This document shows, one piece after another, positions 1-5,720 of a stretch of 6,979 nt of DNA. The stretch's first letter is position 1. Each line of letters starts with the position of its first letter. The notes beneath the pieces are model-generated. The model saw only the letters and a list, made by a program, of their open reading frames with translations, made no database searches and was not told the origin of the DNA. Position numbers and translations under genes: made by a program. The stretch is from Bacilli bacterium (GTDB taxonomy: Bacteria > Bacillota_I > Bacilli_A > RF39 > UBA660): positions 1-6,979 of the forward strand of contig JAQVVC010000040.1 of assembly GCA_028699175.1 (NCBI GenBank), read 5' to 3'.

Positions 1-29
1 AGAAATGATTAATTTTATTTCTTGGCTAC

Positions 30-71
30 TGAGAGGAATATAATTAATTTTATATTCTTCTCATTTTTTTT
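30..71 (+). terminator. Rho-independent terminator abutting the mtaB ribosome binding site
   Basis: A 14-bp stem (30-43 with 50-63, one G-T wobble) closes a six-base loop TTAATT and is followed at once by eight T residues (64-71). This is a textbook intrinsic terminator for transcription arriving from the left, presumably from the gene upstream of mtaB. It is unusual in position: the T-run ends one base before the mtaB Shine-Dalgarno sequence (72-77). A transcript that stops here lacks mtaB altogether, so mtaB needs read-through or a start site inside or downstream of the hairpin. It could act as an attenuator, but I see no competing anti-terminator fold or T-box elements in the bases available. 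Confidence 0.8.
39..44 (+). promoter_or_regulatory. Possible -10 box for mtaB inside the terminator stem
   Basis: TATAAT, a perfect -10 hexamer, lies within the left arm of the hairpin. Transcription would begin near base 51, giving a leader of about 31 nt that contains only the right arm of the hairpin and the ribosome binding site, so it would escape termination. There is no good -35 hexamer at normal spacing (16-21 reads TATTTC). In DNA this AT-rich such hexamers occur often by chance. Confidence 0.3.
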
Positions 72-81
72 AAGGAGAATT

Positions 82-1353
82 ATGAAGGTATGTGTCTTAA
101 CATTAGGTTGTAAAGTAAATTTATATGAAAGTGAAGTTATAAAAGAACAATTTATAAGTAACAATTTCCAGATAGTAGATTTAAATAATAACCCTAATAT
201 AATAATAATTAATACTTGTTCAGTAACAAATCAAAGTGATTCTAAAAGTCGAAAAATGATTAGAAGAGCTAAAAAAATTAATCCCGATAGCATTATAGTT
301 GTTTGTGGATGTTTTGCTGAAAATCATAAAGAAAATATTCTATCTTTAGGAGTAGATATTTTGATCGGAAATAAAGATAAATCTAGAATAATAAATCTAA
401 TAAATGATTATTATGAAACAAAAACACCAATTGTTAAATTTTATGATTTAAATAATTCATTATTTGAAGATATGGTTATTAATAATTTCGAAAATAGAAC
501 AAGAGGATTTGTTAAAATTCAAGATGGCTGTAATAATTATTGCTCCTATTGTATTATTCCTTATGTGAGAGGAAGCATCCGCAATAAAGATATTAATGTA
601 GCTTACGAAGAAATAAAAGAATTAGTTAATAAAGGCTATAAAGAAATAGTATTAACTGGTATTCATACCGGAAGTTATGGAGCTGGTACTAATTATAATT
701 TAACAACTTTAATAAAAAAAATTAGTTCTTTAAAAGAATTAAAAAGGATAAGAATAAGTAGCATAGAAATAACTGAAATAGATGATGATTTTTTAAAGGA
801 ATTAAAAATAAATAAAAAAATATGTGATCACTTACATATCCCTCTTCAAAGTGGGGAAGATTCAGTTCTTAAAATGATGAATCGAAAGTATAATATTCAA
901 GAATATAAAGAACTAATTAATAAAATAAGAAAAATAAGACCTAATATTAATATTACTACTGATGTTATTGTTGGGTTTCCGACTGAAACAAAAGAAAACT
1001 TTAGAGAGACTATTAAAAATATAAAGGAAATAAAATTTGGTAAAATTCATGTTTTTCCTTATTCGAAACGAAATGGTACCGCAGCTGCTAGAATGAAAGA
1101 TATTGTATCAAGTATTGAAAAGAAAAATAGATCAAAAGAATTAATAAATTTATCTTTAGAACTTGAGCATGATTATTATCTGAAATTTATAGATCAAAAG
1201 ATAGAGGTATTGATTGAAGAGGTAAATGATAATTATAGTATGGGTCATACTAGTAACTATATTAAAGTAGTTATCAACAAAAAATTAAAACCAAACCAAG
1301 AATATATTGGGAAATTTACTTTACTTGACAAAAATAATGTCAAAATATTATAA
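82..1353 (+). CDS. mtaB: tRNA (N6-threonylcarbamoyladenosine(37)-C2)-methylthiotransferase MtaB
   Basis: A 423-residue cytoplasmic radical-SAM enzyme that adds a methylthio group to t6A37 of ANN-decoding tRNAs, giving ms2t6A. The N-terminal methylthiotransferase domain carries the three cluster cysteines: C10 in LTLGCKVN (the MtaB form, unlike the YGCQMN form of MiaB), C46 in NTCSVT and C77 in CGCFAE. The radical-SAM cluster motif CxxxCxxC is C150, C154 and C157 in DGCNNYCSYC. HLHIPLQSG and the TTDVIVGFPTET segment follow, and a TRAM RNA-binding domain (about 360-423, with MGHTSNYIKV) ends the protein. Length is normal and all key cysteines are present. The ATG at 82 has AAGGAG (72-77) in front. 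The frame stays open to a TTG at 22, but that stretch runs through a terminator hairpin and encodes nothing family-like. In Bacilli mtaB commonly follows rsmE. Confidence 0.96.
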   Translation: MKVCVLTLGCKVNLYESEVIKEQFISNNFQIVDLNNNPNIIIINTCSVTNQSDSKSRKMIRRAKKINPDSIIVVCGCFAENHKENILSLGVDILIGNKDKSRIINLINDYYETKTPIVKFYDLNNSLFEDMVINNFENRTRGFVKIQDGCNNYCSYCIIPYVRGSIRNKDINVAYEEIKELVNKGYKEIVLTGIHTGSYGAGTNYNLTTLIKKISSLKELKRIRISSIEITEIDDDFLKELKINKKICDHLHIPLQSGEDSVLKMMNRKYNIQEYKELINKIRKIRPNINITTDVIVGFPTETKENFRETIKNIKEIKFGKIHVFPYSKRNGTAAARMKDIVSSIEKKNRSKELINLSLELEHDYYLKFIDQKIEVLIEEVNDNYSMGHTSNYIKVVINKKLKPNQEYIGKFTLLDKNNVKIL

Positions 1354-1354
1354 A
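1325..1354 (+). promoter_or_regulatory. Candidate promoter P1 for the LysM gene, inside the mtaB 3' end
   Basis: TTGACA (1325-1330), a perfect -35, is followed after 18 bp by TATAAA (1349-1354, five of six). It overlaps the last codons and the stop of mtaB. Initiation would be near 1361, giving a leader of about 47 nt. The -35 is also coding sequence (Leu-Asp-Lys), so coincidence is possible. Confidence 0.45.
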
Positions 1355-1358
1355 GAAA

Positions 1359-1387
1359 TTGTTAATATAAAAATAATAATATATAAT
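1359..1387 (+). promoter_or_regulatory. Candidate promoter P2 for the LysM gene
   Basis: TTGTTA (1359-1364, four of six) lies 17 bp before a perfect TATAAT (1382-1387). Initiation near 1394 would place the Shine-Dalgarno sequence AGGTGGA (1394-1400) at the extreme 5' end of the mRNA, giving a leader of only about 14 nt. No terminator is visible after mtaB, so read-through from mtaB may also feed this gene. Confidence 0.5.
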
Positions 1388-1407
1388 AATTATAGGTGGA
1401 TAGCAAT

Positions 1408-2250
1408 ATGAAAATGATAGAAGAATTTAGTGTAAGTGGTAAATACGGAAATGATCCTATCAAAGGGAAAGTAACTACTTACACAAATAATCTTAAAAAA
1501 GCAACTAAAAAGGGTGTTAAAACTTCAATTATTTCTTCATGGAAAAATATAAAAGGAAGAAATAATACTACTATTTATAATAAAGAATTATTAAAAAAAA
1601 TTGGAGCAGCTTTAATAATTGGAACGGTAACAATGACATCTTTAACAGGATGTCAAATAAGTCCTAGTTCTAAAACTGAAATAGTAGCTCAAGAAACAAT
1701 TAGAGTTGAATATACAGTCAAACCAGGTGATAGTTTGTGGAGGATAGCAACACTTTATTCAAATGATGCACAAAATGAAATTTATCGCATATCGGAATTA
1801 AACAATATGAAAGATGAAGATATTTTAATTGATGGCCAAATAATAAAAATAGATGTTCCTATTACTTCAACATACTTTGCTGATGAAATTAAAAATATAA
1901 AGCAAAATAGTGAAGTAATTGAGTGGGATGCTAAAGAATATTATATTTATAAAGCATTTGATGTACCAGAAAGTGAAATTCATCCTGATAATAAAAATTA
2001 TTGGGTAGTAAAAGATGAAGTGTTTGATATGTTAGCTCAAGCAAAAATTGCTCGAGAAGGTTTAGCTGAATTAGAAATTTATAATTATCAAGATCAAATA
2101 GCTGAAAAAAAAGTCAGTATTAATAATAGTTATAATGAAGCGGTAAGAATTACTGAAAATATCACTGGCAAAGTTTTTGATTTAAAAAACGCATTAGAAG
2201 GATATAATAATTATCTTAAATTAGATGAAACTAATACTAAAAGTAAATAA
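1408..2250 (+). CDS. LysM-domain membrane protein, putative lipoprotein with long cytoplasmic N-terminus
   Basis: A 280-residue protein. Residues 1-63 are polar and lysine-rich. A hydrophobic segment (about 65-80) then ends in a lipobox-like SLTGC with the cysteine at 82. Next comes one LysM domain (about 100-151: EYTVKPGDSLWRIA, then an ISELNN and DGQIIKI pattern), the usual peptidoglycan-binding module. The C-terminal third (about 200-270) is charged, helical and coiled-coil-like. Inferred role: an envelope protein that binds cell wall. No hydrolase or other catalytic domain is recognisable. The long region ahead of the lipobox is atypical for a lipoprotein, so it may instead be a type II anchored protein with an incidental LTGC. 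The ATG at 1408 is seven bases behind AGGTGGA (1394-1400). A GTG at 1396 in the same frame lies inside that ribosome binding site and is unlikely to be the start. No later ATG precedes the membrane segment. Confidence 0.85.
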   Translation: MKMIEEFSVSGKYGNDPIKGKVTTYTNNLKKATKKGVKTSIISSWKNIKGRNNTTIYNKELLKKIGAALIIGTVTMTSLTGCQISPSSKTEIVAQETIRVEYTVKPGDSLWRIATLYSNDAQNEIYRISELNNMKDEDILIDGQIIKIDVPITSTYFADEIKNIKQNSEVIEWDAKEYYIYKAFDVPESEIHPDNKNYWVVKDEVFDMLAQAKIAREGLAELEIYNYQDQIAEKKVSINNSYNEAVRITENITGKVFDLKNALEGYNNYLKLDETNTKSK

Positions 2251-2252
2251 AT

Positions 2253-2272
2253 GATGATGATGTCATCTTTTT
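2253..2272 (+). terminator. Weak candidate terminator after the LysM gene
   Basis: GATGA (2253-2257) pairs with TCATC (2263-2267) around a five-base loop, followed by TTTTT (2268-2272). The stem is only five base pairs, so termination would be leaky. It is the only hairpin with a T-run in the 59-bp gap before recD2. Confidence 0.4.
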
Positions 2273-2294
2273 ATTTTCGTTATTATTTTATATA

Positions 2295-2303
2295 TGTTAT
2301 TAT
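2295..2303 (+). promoter_or_regulatory. Candidate extended -10 promoter for recD2
   Basis: TGTTATTAT fits the extended -10 form TGnTATAAT with one mismatch. No convincing -35 lies 17 bp upstream (2275-2280 reads TTTCGT), which extended -10 promoters can tolerate. The -10 ends six bases before the recD2 ATG, so initiation would fall at or next to the start codon and the mRNA would be leaderless. Confidence 0.45.
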
Positions 2304-2309
2304 ATTATT

Positions 2310-4484
2310 ATGAATTTTATTAAAGGAAAATATAAAAAAACTATTTTTAAATCAGGTGCCGGATACTTAGTCGGCCTTTTTCGAGTTTATGAAACTGATT
2401 CTCAAGATATCGTAAAAAATAAAACAATTACTATTACTGGTTATTTACCCAATCTTAATGAAGAAGGAATTTATGTATTAAAAGGTGAATATATTCACCA
2501 TGTTAGATATGGATTTCAGTTTGATGTTAAGGAATATGAAAAAGCTAAACCAGATGAAAAAGAAAGTATTATTGAGTTTTTAAGTAGTTCTTTTATAAAA
2601 GGTTGTGGTATTAAAACCGCAGAAAAAATATATAATTTATATGGAATTGATTCTTTAAATAAAATAAAAGAAAATAAAGAAAATTTATTATTAGTATCAG
2701 GTATGACCGAAAAAAGAGCTCTTAAGATACATGATTCGATAACTAAATATTATAAAGCCGATGAAGATATAATATATTTAAAAAAAAGCGGTTTTTCCCT
2801 AAATGATACTATGAAGTTAATTAATTTATATGGAAGTAATATTAAAGATATAATAGAAAATAACATTTATGATTTAAGAGAAGATATTGAATTTAAAAAA
2901 TTAGATGATATTTTTTTACAATTTAATAATCAAGAAGCTGAAAAAAGAATAAATGCTCTTATAATTCAAACTATGAAAGAATTAACTTTTAAAAATGGTG
3001 ATATCTATTTAGATAAAATTGAAATAATTATTTATTTAGAACAAGTATATAATATTACAATTAATATTAATAAAAATTTAGAATATTTAGCTTTAAAAAA
3101 AGAAATAATAATTGAAAATGAAGATTATTATTTACCTAATGATTATTTAGATGAGGTTTATAGTAGTAATTGCATAGGTAAATTAATAAATGAAAAATCT
3201 AAAACAATCAAAAAATTTAATCAATATTTAAAAGAAATAGAAAAAAAATTTAAAATTATTTATAGTGAAGAACAATCTCTTTCTATTAAGAGAGCTTTAG
3301 AAAATAGCATATCAATAATAACCGGTAGTCCTGGTACTGGTAAAACAACTATTATTAAAGGTATCATTGAAGTATATAAAAAAATATATAATATATCTCA
3401 TCTTGATGATCAAGTTTTATTATTAGCGCCTACTGGTAGAGCAGCTAAAAAAATTACTGAAACAACTGGTTATCAATCAAGTACTATTCATCGTTTTCTA
3501 AAGTGGGATAAAGAAAAAGACACATTTAAAATAAATGAATTTAATAAGCAACATTATAAATTAATAATTATTGACGAGGTATCAATGATTGACAATCATT
3601 TATTAGCATCATTATTTAAAGGGATTAAGTTAAATACCCAAATAGTATTTGTGGGAGATGAATATCAACTTCCGAGTGTAAGGCCTGGTTTGATTTTAAA
3701 TGATATGATAAATACTAATTTAATAACCCATACTAGTTTAAAAAATATTTATCGTCAAAGTGAAGATTCTTTTATTCCGGATTTAGCTAAAGCTGTTAAA
3801 GAAGTGAATATAAATGAAAATATTTTATATAAAAAAGATGATTATAATTTTTTTGTTGTTCCAAGTTATAAAATTAAAGATATTATGAAAGAAGTTCTTA
3901 TTAAATGTATAGAAAAAAATATTAATGAAAATAATATCCAAGTTCTTGCCCCTATGTATAAAGGTGAAAATGGAATTGATAATTTAAATATTATGCTTCA
4001 AAATATATTCAATCCTAAAAGTAAGAATAAACTAGAATTTAAATTTGGTAGTTTAATATTTAGAACTGGTGATAAAGTATTAAATTTAATAAATGATATT
4101 GATTTTAATATCTCTAACGGCGATATTGGTTATGTAATAGATATTGATCCTTATAATAAAGATAGTGTATTAACAATTGACTATGATGGTAATATAGTTC
4201 CTTATAAAAGAGAAATGCTTAATACCATAATTCATGCATATGCAATCAGTATTCATAAAAGTCAAGGTAATGAATTTGACCATATTATAATGCCAATTAC
4301 GATGGCTTATTCGCGAATGCTATATAATAAATTAATTTATACTGGCATATCTAGAGCTAAAAAAAGTTTAATTTTAATTGGAGAACCTAAAGCTTTTGAA
4401 AAAGCTGTATATAATAATTATAGTGTTATTAGAAAAACAAAATTAAAACAAAAAATTTTGAATAATATAAATAAAAATGGTTAA
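2310..4484 (+). CDS. recD2: ATP-dependent DNA helicase RecD2
   Basis: A 724-residue superfamily 1B, 5'-to-3' DNA helicase of the stand-alone RecD2 type, acting in DNA repair and replication-fork maintenance without RecBC. The N-terminal OB-like part (about 1-80, starting FIKGKYKKTIFKSGAGYLVG) and a helix-hairpin-helix region (about 90-150) mark RecD2 rather than RecD of RecBCD. The motor has Walker A GSPGTGKT (339-346), motif Ia APTGRAAKK (373-381), STIHRFL (391-397), Walker B IDEVS (421-425), motif III VGDEYQLPSVRPG (448-460), an NGDIGYV segment (603-609), AYAISIHKSQGNEFD (643-657) and motif VI YTGISRAKKS (677-686). Length is within the usual 720-800. The start fits the family, and no other in-frame ATG occurs before codon 132. 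Nothing like a Shine-Dalgarno sequence precedes it: the 25 bases upstream are almost only A and T. The next gene is 24 nt downstream. Confidence 0.96.
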   Translation: MNFIKGKYKKTIFKSGAGYLVGLFRVYETDSQDIVKNKTITITGYLPNLNEEGIYVLKGEYIHHVRYGFQFDVKEYEKAKPDEKESIIEFLSSSFIKGCGIKTAEKIYNLYGIDSLNKIKENKENLLLVSGMTEKRALKIHDSITKYYKADEDIIYLKKSGFSLNDTMKLINLYGSNIKDIIENNIYDLREDIEFKKLDDIFLQFNNQEAEKRINALIIQTMKELTFKNGDIYLDKIEIIIYLEQVYNITININKNLEYLALKKEIIIENEDYYLPNDYLDEVYSSNCIGKLINEKSKTIKKFNQYLKEIEKKFKIIYSEEQSLSIKRALENSISIITGSPGTGKTTIIKGIIEVYKKIYNISHLDDQVLLLAPTGRAAKKITETTGYQSSTIHRFLKWDKEKDTFKINEFNKQHYKLIIIDEVSMIDNHLLASLFKGIKLNTQIVFVGDEYQLPSVRPGLILNDMINTNLITHTSLKNIYRQSEDSFIPDLAKAVKEVNINENILYKKDDYNFFVVPSYKIKDIMKEVLIKCIEKNINENNIQVLAPMYKGENGIDNLNIMLQNIFNPKSKNKLEFKFGSLIFRTGDKVLNLINDIDFNISNGDIGYVIDIDPYNKDSVLTIDYDGNIVPYKREMLNTIIHAYAISIHKSQGNEFDHIIMPITMAYSRMLYNKLIYTGISRAKKSLILIGEPKAFEKAVYNNYSVIRKTKLKQKILNNINKNG

Positions 4485-4508
4485 AATACAATTAAGGAGT
4501 TGAAACAT

Positions 4509-4661
4509 ATGAAAACAGTAAATAACATGTTTATGTTTGCAGTAGGGGCTGCTATAGGAGCAGGTGCGTATATGAGATTAGAAAATTTATCTAAAAATAA
4601 ATATAAAGTCAAAAAGAACGTGAATAATGCTATTGATAGTATGGCAAATACAATAAAATAA
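4509..4661 (+). CDS. 50-residue glycine-zipper single-pass membrane mini-protein
   Basis: A short open frame that I do not recognise as a named family. It has an excellent Shine-Dalgarno sequence, AAGGAG (4494-4499), nine bases before the ATG, and ends in TAA directly at the base of a strong terminator. Residues 7-22 form one hydrophobic helix with a glycine-zipper pattern (G13, G17 and G19 in AVGAAIGAGAYM). The remaining 28 residues are lysine- and asparagine-rich and amphipathic, ending AIDSMANTIK. The layout resembles short YtxH-like Firmicute membrane proteins, but it is much shorter and I claim no homology. It lies 24 nt after recD2 with no terminator between, so the two are probably co-transcribed. 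Its own ribosome binding site is far better than that of recD2. Predicted cellular location is the membrane; function unknown. Confidence 0.8.
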   Translation: MKTVNNMFMFAVGAAIGAGAYMRLENLSKNKYKVKKNVNNAIDSMANTIK

Positions 4662-4688
4662 GAGTATTCTAAAAGAATGCTTTTTTTT
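4661..4688 (+). terminator. Strong Rho-independent terminator closing the recD2 unit
   Basis: A nine-base-pair stem with two G-T wobbles (4661-4669 with 4675-4683) and loop TAAAA is followed by a run of eight T (4681-4688). It starts on the last base of the mini-protein stop codon. It should separate the recD2 unit from the permease gene, which therefore needs its own promoter in the 36 bp that follow. Confidence 0.85.
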
Positions 4689-4713
4689 GCATAAACATAA
4701 ATAATACGGAAAC

Positions 4714-4719
4714 AATAAT
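4714..4719 (+). promoter_or_regulatory. Possible -10 box for the AI-2E family permease gene
   Basis: AATAAT (five of six to TATAAT) ends five bases before the permease ATG. A weak -35 TAAACA (4692-4697) is 16 bp upstream. Initiation would fall on the start codon, so the mRNA would be leaderless. A similar AATAAT at 4700-4705 is an alternative, with a leader of about 13 nt. The evidence is little better than chance in this AT-rich gap, but a promoter is needed here because a strong terminator lies just upstream. Confidence 0.25.
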
Positions 4720-4724
4720 ATTAT

Positions 4725-5720
4725 ATGAAATATATAAAAAAGATAAACTTATTAGATTTATTTTTAGTTTTAATCAATATTCTATTGGTTATTTTTATAA
4801 TCGAAAAATTTCAAATTTTAGGATTTTGTTATACTATGGTAACTTTAATATCACCTATATTTTTTGGCTATGCTGTAGCATGGTTTTTAAAACCTTTGAT
4901 GGTTTTCTTTAATAAATATTTCAATGATAAAATAGCTGTTTTTTTTACTTATCTTTTGATAATATTGTTTTTATCTATTATTAGCTATTTAGCAGTTCCT
5001 ATTATTATTAATGAAATAAAAAGTTTAATTCCTCAAATTATTAATATTTATGAAAACTTAAATCCTATAATAATTGATAATGTTGATTTTAAAGCAATTG
5101 GAACAAAAGTAATTACAATTCTTAATCGATATACAATTAGTATTAAGGATATCTTATTAAACATATTCTACGCTTTATTTATAAGTTATTTCTTTTTAAT
5201 TAAACATGCAGAAATAAGCAAATTTTTAGGTTCGAAATTACCTAGTGAGTTAATAAATAGAATAAGCATTAATTTAAGAAGTTTTGTAAAAGGAACTTTT
5301 ATAACGACTTTAATATTATTTGTGATGAGTATTATAAGTTTTTGGATAGCTAAATTACCTTATGCCTTTTTGTTTGCAATTATTATATCCATTACTAATA
5401 TAATTCCTTTTATTGGTCCATATATTGGAGGAGTGCCATCAGTAATAGTTGCTTTCAATGTAAGTGCTAATTTAGGAATTATTGTCTTAATTATAATATT
5501 AGCTCTACAATTAATTGAAAGTATATTTATTAATCCTTATATAATGAGTAAATCTATCAAAATAAATCCGATATTTATTATAATTAGTTTAATCATTTTT
5601 GGATATTTTTTTGGAATAATCGGAATGCTTTTATCTACTCCGATAATAACAATAATAAAAACTCTTTATTTATACAATAAAGAGTTTGAAGTAATTAATT
5701 TTAAAGTTCTTGGTAAATAG
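4725..5720 (+). CDS. AI-2E family transporter (YrrI/PerM-like permease)
   Basis: A 331-residue polytopic membrane protein of the AI-2E/UPF0118 permease family. Hydrophobic segments lie at about 8-27, 31-55, 70-96, 142-160, 191-209, 212-236, 247-270 and 281-313. Family signatures in the second half are NIIPFIGPYIGGVPSV (225-240), ESIFINPYIMSKSIKINP (265-282) and FGIIGMLLSTPIITIIKTL (296-314). Known members include TqsA (AI-2 export) and sodium/proton antiporter-like proteins, so the substrate cannot be named from sequence. Length is normal. No proper Shine-Dalgarno sequence precedes the ATG; the nearest purine run, GGAAA (4708-4712), is too far away. In Bacillus a family member (YrrI) is encoded in the same neighbourhood as recD2, which supports the call. 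The last seven codons, stop included, overlap the end of the convergent transglutaminase-like gene. Confidence 0.92.
   Translation: MKYIKKINLLDLFLVLINILLVIFIIEKFQILGFCYTMVTLISPIFFGYAVAWFLKPLMVFFNKYFNDKIAVFFTYLLIILFLSIISYLAVPIIINEIKSLIPQIINIYENLNPIIIDNVDFKAIGTKVITILNRYTISIKDILLNIFYALFISYFFLIKHAEISKFLGSKLPSELINRISINLRSFVKGTFITTLILFVMSIISFWIAKLPYAFLFAIIISITNIIPFIGPYIGGVPSVIVAFNVSANLGIIVLIIILALQLIESIFINPYIMSKSIKINPIFIIISLIIFGYFFGIIGMLLSTPIITIIKTLYLYNKEFEVINFKVLGK
5650..5687 (-). terminator. Terminator of the transglutaminase gene, inside the permease coding sequence
   Basis: A perfect 12-bp inverted repeat (5659-5670 and 5676-5687) flanks the loop 5671-5675. Read on the minus strand, it begins 14 bases past the transglutaminase stop codon and is followed by a T-rich tail (five T at 5661-5657, then ATTATTG). 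On the plus strand the bases after the stem are GAAGTAATT, so it would be a poor terminator in that direction. The repeat also encodes permease residues around 312-321. Confidence 0.7.

Noticed and set aside
1..71. T-box or riboswitch leader controlling mtaB
   Set aside because: No T-box consensus (AGGGTGGTACCGCG-like) or known aptamer pattern is visible, though only 81 leader bases are in the window. A small hairpin at 1-22 has no T-run.
22..81. TTG at 22 as the mtaB start, adding 20 residues
   Set aside because: The extension runs through the terminator hairpin, is not MtaB-like, and the ATG at 82 has a proper AAGGAG and begins the conserved KVCVLTLGCKVN motif.
1396..1407. GTG at 1396 as the LysM gene start
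   Set aside because: It lies inside the AGGTGGA ribosome binding site, which is correctly spaced for the ATG at 1408.
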